Assembly: GCA_031292515.1 (NCBI GenBank)
Contig: JARLGZ010000277.1
Coordinates: forward strand, 1 to 64,000
Direction: 5' to 3'
DNA from: Puia sp.
GTDB taxonomy: Bacteria; Bacteroidota; Bacteroidia; Chitinophagales; Chitinophagaceae
DNA length: 64,000 bases
Part shown: piece by piece, positions 18,565 through 28,269 of the stretch
How positions within the stretch are numbered: the first letter of the stretch is position 1
Layout of the letters: each line of letters begins with the position of its first letter
Position numbers and translations under genes: made by a program
The notes under the pieces: model-generated
Database searches by the model: none
Seen by the model: only the letters and a program-made list of their open reading frames with translations
What the model was told of the DNA's origin: nothing

Positions 18565-19121
18565 TTTTTCTTGACCGACCAGGCGGGTTTATGTTTCAGC
18601 AGGTTTTTGTATACACGGCAGGTAGGAATATGTGCGCCGGGAAGATAGCCCGTGCTCATCAAAAACTCCCCGACGATTTCGCCGCCGGTAAACCGGAAGG
18701 TCTTTTTAAAGAGTTTTACCCATTCTTCCTTGCCGGCCGGATGGTGGCTGTCCAGCCAGTTTTTAAAAGAGCCATGCTCCTTTTGCAGCTGCAGGACGGT
18801 CTTCGCATTTTCGATGGCGGCGGCGACCTTCAGCCGGTTTCGTATGATGCCCTCATCGGCCAGGAGCCTGTCCACTTGTTTTTGCCCGTAGCGGGCGACT
18901 TTCGCGATCTCGAAATTGTCGAATGCGCGGAAGAAATTATCCTTCTTCCTGAGGATGGTCGTCCAGGAGAGACCGGCCTGGTTGATCTCAAGGATCAGCC
19001 TGGCAAACAGTTCATTATCGTCTTCGATCGGGTATCCATATTCCTTGTCGTGATAATGAACGTGCACATTGTCCTTGTCCATATGCAAAACCGCTTCGCA
19101 ATAGCTGGAAGGTTTCTCCAT
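18561..19121 (-). CDS. tag: DNA-3-methyladenine glycosylase I
   Basis: A base-excision repair enzyme that removes 3-methyladenine. At 186 residues it matches the Tag family length. Motifs: YHDKEYGYPIEDDNELFARLILE and AGLSWTTILRKKDNFFRAF in the core, SFKNWLDSHHP, and the C-terminal GEFLMSTGYLPGAHIPTC, whose His and Cys belong to the zinc site with an N-terminal Cys. The usual N-terminal RCxW motif is replaced by SYCEAVLHM, but the zinc cysteine is still there. Start ATG 19121 faces the divergent aminopeptidase gene. Confidence 0.92.
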   Translation of the reverse strand: MEKPSSYCEAVLHMDKDNVHVHYHDKEYGYPIEDDNELFARLILEINQAGLSWTTILRKKDNFFRAFDNFEIAKVARYGQKQVDRLLADEGIIRNRLKVAAAIENAKTVLQLQKEHGSFKNWLDSHHPAGKEEWVKLFKKTFRFTGGEIVGEFLMSTGYLPGAHIPTCRVYKNLLKHKPAWSVKKK

Positions 19122-19206
19122 CGCCGATTATTTGAAGCGAAAATAAGTAAAACGCCCGCGAAAAGAGAAAAACCCTCGCTATATTGCAGCAAAACAAAGC
19201 ATATCG

Positions 19207-21246
19207 ATGGTATCCCGAATCTCTTATGTAGCAGGGGGCATGTTCCTGTTGTCTTTGCTGTCTTCCGTCCCCACATCCTCGTTTTGCCAGACCGCAGCTC
19301 TCCCGATGCCGGCGGTTGTTCCGCAGGATACGCTCCGGCCGGCACAACCCTTCTCCCATTATATTCCCCAGGCGCTCTTTGCCCCGGGGTTTTATAGTGA
19401 CCGGGATCGTGCCTTCCGTTCATCCAACGGCGCCCCCGGAAGCAAATACTGGCAGAATCGGGCCGATTATACAATCCATGCTTCCCTGGACACCTTAAGC
19501 AACCAGCTCGATGGCAGCGAGACCATCCATTATACGAACAACAGTCCCGACTCGCTGTCCTCCCTGTGGTTGCAGCTCGATCAGAACACCTATCAGAAAG
19601 ACGCCCGCTCCCGCTATTATACCGGTTCTGCTCCATCGGAGTCCACAAACGGATACCAGATCCTGTCTGTAAGCGTGGAACGAAACGGACAGACGATCAA
19701 AACCGAACCCCTTATCACCGATACACGTATGCAGTTGCGTCTCGCACAGGGTCTTCCCGGCAATGGCGGCAAAGTGAATATCGTAATCCAGTATCGCTAT
19801 ATCGTACCGGGAACTTTTGGAGGAAGGACCGATTATGCGCAGACGAGAAACGGAAAAAGCTATGAGATCGCGCAGTGGTACCCCCGGATGTGTGTATACG
19901 ACGACCTGGAAGGATGGAATACGCTTCCTTTCCTGGGAGCAGGCGAGTTCTATTGTGAATATGGTGATTTCGACTACAAGGTCACCGTCCCCTGGAATAT
20001 GATCGTGGCGGGTTCCGGAGAACTGCAGAATCCCGGCGAAGTCCTGACCCAAGTACAGATTGCCCGGCTGGCCACGGCCGCCAAAAGCGATAACACCGTC
20101 ATGATCCGCACCGCGGCGGAAATACAGGATCCCGCCAGCCGCCCTGTTCAGAAAGGCACGCTGACCTGGCATTTCCGCATGCTCAATACCCGCGACATAG
20201 CCTTCGGCGCCTCGGCGACCTATATCTGGGACGCCGCGCGGGTCAATCTCCCGGATGGCAAAAAATCCCTGGCGATGTCGGTCTATCCGATAGAAAGCGA
20301 AGGCCGTGACGCCTGGGGAAGGGCTACGGAATATCTCAAGGCCTCGATAGAATATTTTTCCGCGACCTGGTTCCCCTACCCTTACCCGGTAGCCGTCAAT
20401 GAAGCCGGAACCGCGGGTGGCATGGAATACCCCGGTATCGTCTTCGACGGTATCGGCGATAAAGGCAAAGATCTCTATTGGGTGACGGCCCACGAAATCG
20501 GTCACAACTGGTTCCCGATGATCGTCGGATCGGATGAGCGCCGCTATGGCTGGATGGATGAGGGATTCAACACCTTTATTGACATCTATGCTTCGGATGC
20601 CTTCCACCAGGGCGAATATGCCCCCAAACGCGACGCGGAATACGCTGAAGGCGGCGGCAATCCCGCGATAGAGATCCTGCCAATACTGGCCGACCCCGAG
20701 GCTCCGGTGATCATGACCCGGGCAGATGGCGTTTCCGAACGATACAGACACCCGACCGTCTACTTTAAACCGGCTTTCGGATTGGTATTATTGCGTGAGA
20801 CGATCCTGGGAAGAAGCCGTTTCGACTACGCATTCCGTAAATATATCCGCAACTGGGCTTATAAGCATCCCTCCCCTTTCGATTTCTTCCGCACGATGGA
20901 CAACGAAGCGGGAGAAGACCTCTCCTGGTTCTGGCGGGAATGGTTCTTCCACAACTGGACACTCGACCTCGCCGTACAGCGGGTATCCTATCATGACAAC
21001 GACCCCCAAAAAGGCATTGCCATCCGGATCGCCAACCTCGAAAGAATGGCGATGCCGGTTGTCGTGGAAATAGCCTGGAAAGACGGGACGACGCAGCGCG
21101 TGAACCTGCCGGTAGAGACCTGGCTGCAGACAAAAGTCTATACCCTCAACCTGCCGTCTACCCAAACTGCCGTTTCGGTGACCCTGGACCCCGATAATGT
21201 CCTGCCCGATGCGGTAAGAGGGAATAATGTGTGGAAGGCGCCGTAA
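19207..21246 (+). CDS. M1-family zinc metallopeptidase (exported)
   Basis: A 679-residue protein with an N-terminal signal peptide ending near SFCQ. The gluzincin motif HEIGHNW begins at about residue 429 and the third zinc ligand lies in [18 protein letters not shown] about 25 residues upstream corresponds to the GAMEN exopeptidase motif of M1 aminopeptidases in a diverged form. Likely a periplasmic or surface aminopeptidase that trims peptides taken up as nutrients. Shares the intergenic region with tag. Confidence 0.93.
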   Translation: MVSRISYVAGGMFLLSLLSSVPTSSFCQTAALPMPAVVPQDTLRPAQPFSHYIPQALFAPGFYSDRDRAFRSSNGAPGSKYWQNRADYTIHASLDTLSNQLDGSETIHYTNNSPDSLSSLWLQLDQNTYQKDARSRYYTGSAPSESTNGYQILSVSVERNGQTIKTEPLITDTRMQLRLAQGLPGNGGKVNIVIQYRYIVPGTFGGRTDYAQTRNGKSYEIAQWYPRMCVYDDLEGWNTLPFLGAGEFYCEYGDFDYKVTVPWNMIVAGSGELQNPGEVLTQVQIARLATAAKSDNTVMIRTAAEIQDPASRPVQKGTLTWHFRMLNTRDIAFGASATYIWDAARVNLPDGKKSLAMSVYPIESEGRDAWGRATEYLKASIEYFSATWFPYPYPVAVNEAGTAGGMEYPGIVFDGIGDKGKDLYWVTAHEIGHNWFPMIVGSDERRYGWMDEGFNTFIDIYASDAFHQGEYAPKRDAEYAEGGGNPAIEILPILADPEAPVIMTRADGVSERYRHPTVYFKPAFGLVLLRETILGRSRFDYAFRKYIRNWAYKHPSPFDFFRTMDNEAGEDLSWFWREWFFHNWTLDLAVQRVSYHDNDPQKGIAIRIANLERMAMPVVVEIAWKDGTTQRVNLPVETWLQTKVYTLNLPSTQTAVSVTLDPDNVLPDAVRGNNVWKAP

Positions 21247-21282
21247 ACAGCATTTTAGAAAGACGAACCATAACCCTTTGTC

Positions 21283-21552
21283 ATGTATTCTCCCTTAAGA
21301 AATAGATTCCGGAAAGCCGCCCGGTAGCTGGGCGTTCTGTTTGTCATTCTCTTCCTGTTCAGACTGCCATATGGTTTTGGGGCGCAAACCTGGGTACGGT
21401 ATATGGCAGCGGATCAGACTATTTCGGAGGCCTTAATAATCTACGCAGGAACTATGCTTCGGAAAACATCGGCAACAAGATAGCAACAGGCTCGAAACCT
21501 GTCGATTTTGCCGGTTCGCAAAAAAAATCAGCCTACGTGAAAACTATCTGAA
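21283..21552 (+). pseudogene. Decayed N-terminal fragment of a membrane protein gene
   Basis: From ATG 21283 the frame reads MYSPLRNRFRKAAR, stop (TAG at about 21325), then LGVLFVILFLFRLPYGFGA, a membrane segment. A frameshift later another frame continues GSGSDYFGGLNNLRRNYASE to about 21552. The two halves make sense together as the start of a single-pass envelope protein, perhaps DUF4349-like, but contain a nonsense codon and a frameshift and lack the rest of the gene. I infer a gene truncated by events at the adjacent tRNA locus. A sequencing error cannot explain the missing C-terminus. Confidence 0.45.
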
Positions 21553-21594
21553 AAGCTGGCTTATAATCAATTATAAAAAAAAGGCGAAAAACTT

Positions 21595-21623
21595 TTGTGT
21601 AAATACTTTTGCCCTTATCTTTG
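21595..21623 (+). promoter_or_regulatory. Promoter of the tRNA-Val gene
   Basis: TTG at 21595-21597, 18-base spacer, TATCTTTG at 21616-21623: a good match to the Bacteroidota promoter. The predicted start lies about 35 bases before the mature tRNA. Confidence 0.7.
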
Positions 21624-21664
21624 CAATCCTTTAGAAGGAAATATACCTCCGGCTAAAAGAAAGA

Positions 21665-21739
21665 GGGAGTTTAGCTCAGCTGGTTCAGAGCATCTGCCTT
21701 ACAAGCAGAGGGTCCCCGGTTCGATCCCGGGAGCTCCCA
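21665..21739 (+). tRNA. tRNA-Val (TAC anticodon)
   Basis: A 75-nt cloverleaf. The acceptor stem GGGAGTT pairs with AGCTCCC (one G-T pair) and is followed by discriminator A. The D-arm TAGCTCAG is present. Anticodon stem TCTGC/GCAGA surrounds loop CTTACAA with anticodon TAC at 21700-21702. The T-arm contains GGTTCGATCCC. CCA is not encoded. The 3' half of tRNA genes is a common integrase target, and accessory DNA begins immediately downstream. Confidence 0.97.
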
Positions 21740-21762
21740 CTAGCTAAACACAAAGTAATGAG

Positions 21763-21794
21763 GCACTTAGAATTTCGATTCTAGGTGCTTTTTT
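21763..21794 (+). terminator. Terminator of the tRNA-Val transcript
   Basis: An 11-bp stem, GCACTTAGAAT with ATTCTAGGTGC (one T-G pair), closes a TTCG loop and is followed by TTTTTT. A textbook intrinsic terminator 24 bases after the tRNA. Confidence 0.9.
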
Positions 21795-22440
21795 GTTTTT
21801 TATCGGCAATGTGCCTAACACTATGCCTAACATCCCTCATTTTTCCTTCCTTTCTTCACTCTTTTTTACCAATATTTCAAACAACCTTAACTCATGCCTA
21901 TCAGGCATTTTGTTTACTCAAATTTACCACATTTTTCCAGTCTTTTCTCCATCGAAGATATTCAGGGCCGAATACAGGAATATCAAGCCGTGAAATCAAT
22001 TAATCGTTGACGTTATATGGATATGCCTAACAATGGTATAGAAATCCCCCAATTAAACCTTTCTTTGGCTTTTTTACATGCGAAGTAATCCCGAATTTTA
22101 AGATAGCGACCTCAAAACTGCCAGACAGCAGCTGACGCTTAAGAGAAAAGGCTCGCGGTTCGGCCATCGACAGCAAATCGACAGTTGACTTTTTTTCGAA
22201 TAACCTCCTGGTTATATTATAAGTGCAGACTGGTGGGATGAGGACGAAAACCCAAGTTCTTTGACTCCTGCATATATAGTGAATCAATTCCGGGGACATA
22301 TGACTATCAAGTTGGTAACTACCAATCAAGGAACGCTGGTATCAGCAGTAAATTAAGTTACAGCTTGGGAGGGCGCCTATAGCAGAATAAAATTAAGGAA
22401 GGGCTTGGAATAGCAACAACGCAAAGGAAGGATATCAGCG
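21795..22440 (+). other. Gene-free stretch between tRNA terminator and insertion sequence
   Basis: I see no convincing gene in about 650 bases. The element TGCCTAACA occurs three times (near 21818, 21828 and 22023), which may be remnants of recombinase or attachment-site repeats. No tyrosine-recombinase motif was found in any frame. Probably decayed left end of an integrated element. Confidence 0.4.
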
Positions 22441-22448
22441 GTTCTTTT
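22441..22448. repeat. Left target-site duplication of the IS256-family element
   Basis: GTTCTTTT directly abuts the left end of the insertion sequence and is repeated exactly at 23867-23874. Confidence 0.9.
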
Positions 22449-23866
22449 GAGACTGTAAAATAAACTGTGTCAAAGGTTAAAAATTTTGGACCTTTAATAC
22501 AGTTTTTTTTATGGAAAAAGAAGACAAATTCGACTACGAATCAATTAAGAAAAAGACGCTGGAGCAACTCCGTTCCGGGAAGTCTCTATTTGGCAAGGAT
22601 GGTGCATTTGCGCCATTGCTAAAGGATATTTTAGAGGCCGCTATGGAGGGAGAGCTGGAGGGTCATCTCGATGAGGAGGAACGCGCTGGCGGGAACCGTA
22701 AGAATGGGAAGACCTCTAAAAAGCTTAAAACGGCTGACGGCACGATTGATCTGGAGACACCCCGGGATCGAGCTGCCAGTTTTGAACCTCAGATTGTTAA
22801 AAAGCGGGAGACCATCCTGGCTGAGAGCCTTGAGCCTAGAATTATTGGCATGTATGGTCACGGTATGAGCCTTCGGGATATTGCCGCCCACATCAAGGAT
22901 ACCTACGATACGGATATATCAGCGGCTACACTTTCGGCCATTACTGACAAGGTTATCCCTCTGGTAAAGGAATGGCAGAACAGGCCATTAGAACCCTTGT
23001 ACTGCATCGTGTGGCTGGATGCCATGTATTACAAGGTCAAAGATGAGGGGAAGATCGTAAATCGTTGTGTTTACAACGTCCTTGGGATAAATACGGAAGG
23101 CCGGAAGGATCTCCTGGGTATGTACGTGTCAGAAAGTGAGGGCGCGAACTTCTGGCTGGGCGTTCTAAGCAATCTTCAACAGCGGGGCGTTGAGGATATC
23201 CTGATCGCCTGTATTGACAATCTGAAAGGTTTTTCGGAAGCTATTGCCAGCATATATCCCAAAACCGAGGTTCAAAGCTGTGTGGTACATCAGATCCGAA
23301 ATTCCATTAAATATGTAGCCAGCAAGGACCAGAAGCCCTTTATGGCCGATCTGAAGCCTGTCTACCAGGCCGCCAGTAAAGATGAGGCCGAACGTCAATT
23401 GCAGGAATTAGAGGCTAAATGGGGGAAGAAATACCCTGTTGTAATCGATTCCTGGCACAGGAACTGGGAAAAGTTGAGCACCTATTTTAAGTACTCCCCG
23501 GCCATCCGTAAACTGATCTATACAACCAATACTATCGAGGGATTCCACCGCCAGATCCGGAAGGTTACCAAGACCAAAGGGGCCTTCACCTCTGATATGG
23601 CCCTACTAAAATTGATCTATCTGGCTACCCTGAATATCCAGAAGAAATGGACCCAGCCCTTGCAGAACTGGAGCTTAACGGTATCTCAGTTATCAATTAT
23701 CTTCGGCAGTAGACTGAAATTGCAGATATAAAAAGGCTCGTCATTGAATGATATTTTTTGCATCTTTGGCGCCACTGTTCAGCACCTCCAGAAAAAACAT
23801 CATTCACTAACGAGCTGATATTAGCCCTTTGATATTAAAAAATGACACAGTTTATTTTACACTCCC
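22449..23866 (+). mobile_element. Complete IS256-family insertion sequence (1418 bp)
   Basis: The terminal inverted repeats are 24 bp: left end GAGACTGTAAAATAAACTGT then GTCA, right end (reverse complement) GGGAGTGTAAAATAAACTGT then GTCA, so 22 of 24 positions match. The element carries one intact transposase gene and is flanked by identical 8-bp duplications (GTTCTTTT), as expected for this family. The exact duplication and intact gene suggest recent insertion. It sits on the last codon of an HTH gene read on the opposite strand. Confidence 0.95.
22511..23731 (+). CDS. IS256-family (Mutator-type) transposase
   Basis: A 406-residue DDE transposase, normal length for the family. Catalytic residues are recognisable: first Asp in CIVWLDAMYYKV, second Asp in ILIACIDNLKGF, Glu in TNTIEGFHRQIRK, with the family signature CVVHQIRNSIKYV between the last two. 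N-terminal HTH-like region MYGHGMSLRDIAAHI. The gene is uninterrupted and lies entirely within the terminal inverted repeats, so the element is likely active. Confidence 0.97.
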   Translation: MEKEDKFDYESIKKKTLEQLRSGKSLFGKDGAFAPLLKDILEAAMEGELEGHLDEEERAGGNRKNGKTSKKLKTADGTIDLETPRDRAASFEPQIVKKRETILAESLEPRIIGMYGHGMSLRDIAAHIKDTYDTDISAATLSAITDKVIPLVKEWQNRPLEPLYCIVWLDAMYYKVKDEGKIVNRCVYNVLGINTEGRKDLLGMYVSESEGANFWLGVLSNLQQRGVEDILIACIDNLKGFSEAIASIYPKTEVQSCVVHQIRNSIKYVASKDQKPFMADLKPVYQAASKDEAERQLQELEAKWGKKYPVVIDSWHRNWEKLSTYFKYSPAIRKLIYTTNTIEGFHRQIRKVTKTKGAFTSDMALLKLIYLATLNIQKKWTQPLQNWSLTVSQLSIIFGSRLKLQI

Positions 23867-24175
23867 GTTCTTTTTTATTCGTAGCCTTCCTCTGTCACCT
23901 GTAGGCTTCTGTTTGATGGCTTTCATTACTTCGGATTTCAAAAATTGCACCCGACCATCCTTTCGAATACAAGGCAGCCCATTACGAACCCATTTGGCCA
24001 GAGTGACCAGGGAGATGTTAAGATGTTCTGCCATCTCTTTTCGGGTTATCAATGGTTCTTCAAATTCCTGCCAGGGAGGTCGGACATCTGCTAACAACAG
24101 CGCCAGTTCCTCCCGTATAACCTCCCGGATGCACTTTTTTAATTCGGCCTCATTGGACACGATCACAGTCTCCAT
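23852..24175 (-). CDS. Excisionase-like helix-turn-helix protein, C-terminus changed by the IS
   Basis: A 107-residue protein: acidic helical N-terminus (AELKKCIREVIREELALLL) followed by a MerR/excisionase-type winged HTH, ITRKEMAEHLNISLVTLAKW and PCIRKDGRVQFLKSEVMKAI. Bacteroidota integrative elements often carry such a protein beside their integrase, which fits the tRNA locus. The insertion sequence entered after codon AAC. The present protein ends NGSVK with a stop supplied by the IS end. Joining the flanks without the IS gives N-R-stop (stop at 22435-22437), so only the last residues changed and the protein is probably functional. Confidence 0.75.
   Translation of the reverse strand: METVIVSNEAELKKCIREVIREELALLLADVRPPWQEFEEPLITRKEMAEHLNISLVTLAKWVRNGLPCIRKDGRVQFLKSEVMKAIKQKPTGDRGRLRIKKNGSVK
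23867..23874. repeat. Right target-site duplication of the IS256-family element
   Basis: GTTCTTTT, identical to the copy at 22441-22448. Confidence 0.9.
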
Positions 24176-24418
24176 AACGATCCCCTTTTACATCAATTAC
24201 CGGCCAACAAAATGCCGCTCAATCGAATGTAGGCAGGAGTAGCGTGTCAAAAAATAGTCGGTACTATACGTATTCAGCTTATTCAGTTTTGCCAAAGAAA
24301 TTACCGGACACCGCCACAAAATTGATTGAACGTATTAACCACATTTCCGAAAATATGGCTTTTGGAGGCAATACCGCCCGGAATCTGAGTAAATTGCTAT
24401 TGATAACCGTTTTTACAT

Positions 24419-27400
24419 ATGAAATGGATCGATTCAACTCAAATAGCCCATTGGGCCATCAATCCGGCGGCGAAAGCTGATTTGCCCCTCGTGGTTTCAC
24501 GGTTGATCCGGGCAACGACCCCGCTGGATAGTTCTCTTGATTTTCCTTCCGGCGCCGATACTTATTCAGGGGGATGGGACGGATTTGTGCGTTGCGGCAA
24601 AGATACCGGCCGGGTTCCGGGAGGGATTTCTTTGTGGGAGATGGGTACTGAAAAAGATAGTAAAGGAAAGGCTGATGATGATTACAAGAAGAGATCGCTG
24701 AAACCTCTGGGCTACGTGCCGGCTGACTGCACGTTTGTATTCGTTACGCCGCGTAAATGGAATAAAAAAAAGACCTGGTCGGATGCAAAAAAGGCAGAAA
24801 AGAAATGGAAAGATGTACGGGTGTTTGATGGCTCGGACCTGGAACAATGGATGCTCGACGCCCCTGCCGTGGGCTGGTGGTTTGCGGTGCTGAGCGGCAA
24901 TATGCCATACGACGTTATCTTGTCTGCGGAACAAAGTTGGAATGACTACGCGCAATCTCCAACTGTGAAGCTGAAAACCCAGGTGCTGACCTGTAGCCGC
25001 GGAGCTGAGGTCGCTAAGGTCTGTGATTTTCTACATGGACCGGCAGGCAAGTTGGTGATTAAAGCCCGGTCAAGGGAAGAAGCCGTCGCTTTTATCCTGG
25101 CCGCGGCTATGGAGCAGGATCTCCAGGCTAGAGAGGATTTTTTATCAAAAACCATGGTTTTTGATAACGTCCAATCCTTCCGGACAGTCGCGAACAACCG
25201 GAATAGCCTGGTTCTTATCGCCAAGTTTGAAAATACAGAACCGCTCGATTCGGCGGTATCGAACGGCCATCATGTATTACTGCCGCTCGGTGCGGACGAT
25301 TCTCATGGCGGAGGAACTTCACTCGACCTGCCTCAAATCGGTCGCGAACTGGAAGCGGCTCTTCAGGCAAGCGGGCTTTCTCCCCATGACGCCCACCGTT
25401 TTATGGTTGAATCGGGCCGGGATCTAACCGTGTTACGGAGATTGCTGAATTTCTCCCACCTAAAAATCAAATGGGCAACGCCGGAGTTCTCCCCGCTCCT
25501 TCTGCCGGCGCTATTTTTGGGTCGATGGGACGAAAACAAGGAGGGCGATAGAGAACTTTTGAAAGCGCTTGCGGGTGAATCCTATATGACCTATATAGAA
25601 AAGATCAGTCGCTGGAGAGATGACGCAAATCCATTTGTCTATCAAATCGGAAGTCGCTGGCGCCTGACTTCCTCCTACGATGCCTGGTCCTTGCTGGCCA
25701 GGTATATTACACCCACCCAACTGGCAAGATTCCAGGAAACGGCCCTGGGCGTCCTGGGACAGGTCCAGCCATTATTTGACCTGGAACCCGGGCAGCGGCA
25801 TATGGCCGTTTTTTTCGGAAAAGAATCGATTTATTCGGAGTGGGTCCGGGAAGGGGTTTGTCACTCCCTGATCCTCTTCTCGATGTTCGGCAATTCCTTG
25901 CGCCTTCCCACAGGGGATTGTCAGCAATGGGTAAACGAACTGGTAGGTAAATTGCTTCAAAGCGATAAACCGGATTTCTGGAGAAGCCTCAATCGCTTGA
26001 TGCCGTTGGTGGCCGAAGCTGCCCCGGACAAGTTCCTGTCAACCATTCAAACTTCCCTGGCGACGAATCCAAAAACCATTATGGGTATGTTCCAGGAGGA
26101 CCCTTCCCCGCTTTTCCCGCGGACGTATCACACCGGTTTGCTGTGGGCGTTGGAATCCCTCGCATGGTTACCGCAGTACTTCAACAGAGCGGTTCATATA
26201 CTTTCCCGGCTGGCCAGTTTCGACCCCGGCGGAACAATCAGCAACAGACCTATAAACAGCCTCCGAAATATTTTTTTGCCCCTGCATCCTATGACCTTTG
26301 TGGCCTACCCGGAAAGATTTTCAATTCTTGAGGAGCTTTGTAAACAAGAAGCCGATACCGGCTGGGATCTCGTCAAATCGATCATGCCAAGCGATCGTCA
26401 AAATGTTTTTCCGACGGAAAGAATGCGGTGGAGACCATTCGAGGTAGAGAACTCCAATCAGGTACTTACCCCAACCGAAGTGCTCAAGAGCTATAGCTTG
26501 CTTTTTCGCCTGGGAATACCTCTCGCAGGTTTACAGGAAGACCGGCTGACTACATTGTTGAATGCAACCAATAACATCTTTCTTCTCCCGGAAGATCGAA
26601 AACTCGTATTGGATCATCTAGCTTCTATCAGACCTCAGTTGACTGACCAAAAGTTGAAAATTATTACGGAGCTACGTTCTATTCTTCGGCGTCATCGTAC
26701 TTACCCCAACGAACACTGGTCTTTCCCGGAATCCGTTCTAACCGGCTACGATAATTTGCTTGCACTGTATGAACCCAATACTGTCGTTGAGGAATCTATG
26801 GTACTGTTTCTCGAAAGCCATCCCCAACTACCTGAAATGGCGAGCTTTGATCCCAGGGATTACGAAGCGGAAGAAAAGCTGATTCACGATAAGCGCGTTA
26901 CCGCGTTGAACAAAGTTTATACGGAAAGCGGGATTTCGGGGCTAATCGATCTGGCGGAAAAGGTCGTGGAAAAAACGATTTTCGGGGAGACAGCAGCCTT
27001 TTGCTTTCATAAGATGGAAGACCAACTACAATTAATCCACGGTCACGGATTGGCATGCCCCGAGGATTTCAATGCCGGCGCGGGGTTTACGTTTAGATCT
27101 TCCATTTTAAAAGGATTTGGCTGGATCAAAGAGGTATTTATTGTCCTGAAGGATACGGGTACTGATTCAGAGGGTCTCACCCGGTTTCTAGGATGGTCGG
27201 CGCCATCCGGGGAACTGTATGATTTCCTGGAAACGCAATCGGATGAGATCATCCAGGGCTATTGGAAGAAAAATAGACCGTGGTTAACTGATTTATCGGC
27301 CGGTCAAAAAGTTAGAATCATCGAGCGCTTACTGGCCGTCGGTCGGACTGTTGAAGCTATTACGCAGGTGTTCCGGTCTCATGCTGATTTTTCCACTAAG

Positions 27401-28201
27401 CTGATGATCCAGGTCCTGCAGGCCAGCGCGCAGATACGTGACATACAGGGACGATATCCCCGGTCTCACGAAATCGAAGGAATTTTTAATCTCCTATACG
27501 ACAGGGGCGACTTTGACAGCAAAGACCTGGCACTCACGGAGTGGCAATGCATACACTATATTTCTTTTTCCAGCAAGGGACGATTTTCCCGCCTCCTCTA
27601 TGAGGAACTTTCTGTAAACCCGGAATTCTTTGTACAAGTATTGTCACTTCTTTACAAAGAAGAAGGCGATCCTGCACCTCCCCTTAAAATGTCCGATGCC
27701 GATCCCAAAGCGATTCTTGCAAGAAATGCGCTTACATTTTTGAGTGACTGGCGGCGGTTGCCCGGAAGCGATGAAACGGGTAAGATCGATCCGGCGGCCC
27801 TGGAACAATGGATCGATAGCGCCAGATCCCTGGCCGCAGAAAGTAAACGGCTTAGTCCAGCCGATTTGTATATCGGAAAAATCCTCTCTTATTTCCGCCG
27901 CGAAAAGATATATGAAACCCCTCCCGAGGCCGTTTGTCAGGTTATTGACCGGATCAATACCCGCGAAATTGTCAGCGGTTTTCATACCGAACTCTTTAAC
28001 CAACAAGGATCTTCTTCCAGAAGTCCGTTCGAAGGAGGGAAGCGGGAATGGGCGATGGCCGAGCGACACAAGGCGATCGCGGAGGAGCTGTCACTGAAAT
28101 GGCCCGTCACTGCCTCTATCTACGAAAGGCTGGCGGAAGGCTATCGACATGATGCGGCAAGGATTGATCAAAAAGCCCAACAAGAGTCTCTCGACAGTTA
28201 A
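24419..28201 (+). CDS. Large protein with nuclease-like N-terminus; possible defence effector
   Basis: A 1260-residue soluble protein without signal peptide. Residues 1-160 look like a PD-(D/E)xK-type nuclease domain: GGWDG (Asp54), then SLWEMGTEKD (Glu74), followed by ADDDYKKR and VRVFDGSDLEQWMLDAPAV. Residues 190-350 resemble the nucleotide-binding part of STAND-like proteins (KLVIKARSREEAVAFILAAA and ESGRDLTVLRRLL), but no standard Walker A motif is visible. The remaining 900 residues are helical and repeat-like, as in sensor arms of such proteins. By architecture I infer an anti-phage effector. It stands alone, between an HTH gene and unknown small genes in the accessory region, and ends at a strong terminator. 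I do not recognise a named system. Confidence 0.7.
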   Translation: MKWIDSTQIAHWAINPAAKADLPLVVSRLIRATTPLDSSLDFPSGADTYSGGWDGFVRCGKDTGRVPGGISLWEMGTEKDSKGKADDDYKKRSLKPLGYVPADCTFVFVTPRKWNKKKTWSDAKKAEKKWKDVRVFDGSDLEQWMLDAPAVGWWFAVLSGNMPYDVILSAEQSWNDYAQSPTVKLKTQVLTCSRGAEVAKVCDFLHGPAGKLVIKARSREEAVAFILAAAMEQDLQAREDFLSKTMVFDNVQSFRTVANNRNSLVLIAKFENTEPLDSAVSNGHHVLLPLGADDSHGGGTSLDLPQIGRELEAALQASGLSPHDAHRFMVESGRDLTVLRRLLNFSHLKIKWATPEFSPLLLPALFLGRWDENKEGDRELLKALAGESYMTYIEKISRWRDDANPFVYQIGSRWRLTSSYDAWSLLARYITPTQLARFQETALGVLGQVQPLFDLEPGQRHMAVFFGKESIYSEWVREGVCHSLILFSMFGNSLRLPTGDCQQWVNELVGKLLQSDKPDFWRSLNRLMPLVAEAAPDKFLSTIQTSLATNPKTIMGMFQEDPSPLFPRTYHTGLLWALESLAWLPQYFNRAVHILSRLASFDPGGTISNRPINSLRNIFLPLHPMTFVAYPERFSILEELCKQEADTGWDLVKSIMPSDRQNVFPTERMRWRPFEVENSNQVLTPTEVLKSYSLLFRLGIPLAGLQEDRLTTLLNATNNIFLLPEDRKLVLDHLASIRPQLTDQKLKIITELRSILRRHRTYPNEHWSFPESVLTGYDNLLALYEPNTVVEESMVLFLESHPQLPEMASFDPRDYEAEEKLIHDKRVTALNKVYTESGISGLIDLAEKVVEKTIFGETAAFCFHKMEDQLQLIHGHGLACPEDFNAGAGFTFRSSILKGFGWIKEVFIVLKDTGTDSEGLTRFLGWSAPSGELYDFLETQSDEIIQGYWKKNRPWLTDLSAGQKVRIIERLLAVGRTVEAITQVFRSHADFSTKLMIQVLQASAQIRDIQGRYPRSHEIEGIFNLLYDRGDFDSKDLALTEWQCIHYISFSSKGRFSRLLYEELSVNPEFFVQVLSLLYKEEGDPAPPLKMSDADPKAILARNALTFLSDWRRLPGSDETGKIDPAALEQWIDSARSLAAESKRLSPADLYIGKILSYFRREKIYETPPEAVCQVIDRINTREIVSGFHTELFNQQGSSSRSPFEGGKREWAMAERHKAIAEELSLKWPVTASIYERLAEGYRHDAARIDQKAQQESLDS

Positions 28202-28228
28202 GAAGATTTTCTGTTATAGGGTATGATA

Positions 28229-28257
28229 GGCGCCTCCATCCTGGAGGCGCCGTTTTT
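28229..28257 (+). terminator. Terminator of the 1260-residue protein gene
   Basis: A perfect 9-bp stem GGCGCCTCC / GGAGGCGCC with loop ATCCT, followed by GTTTTT, 27 bases after the stop. Confidence 0.9.
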
Positions 28258-28269
28258 AAACCGGTGGGT

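Noticed and set aside
19495-20751. Long open frame antisense to the aminopeptidase gene
   Set aside because: It is a codon-bias shadow of the real gene, with no recognisable motif.
24244-24480. 78-codon GTG-initiated frame before the 1260-residue protein gene
   Set aside because: It overlaps the start of that gene, has no motif and lacks a ribosome-binding context; at most a decayed remnant.
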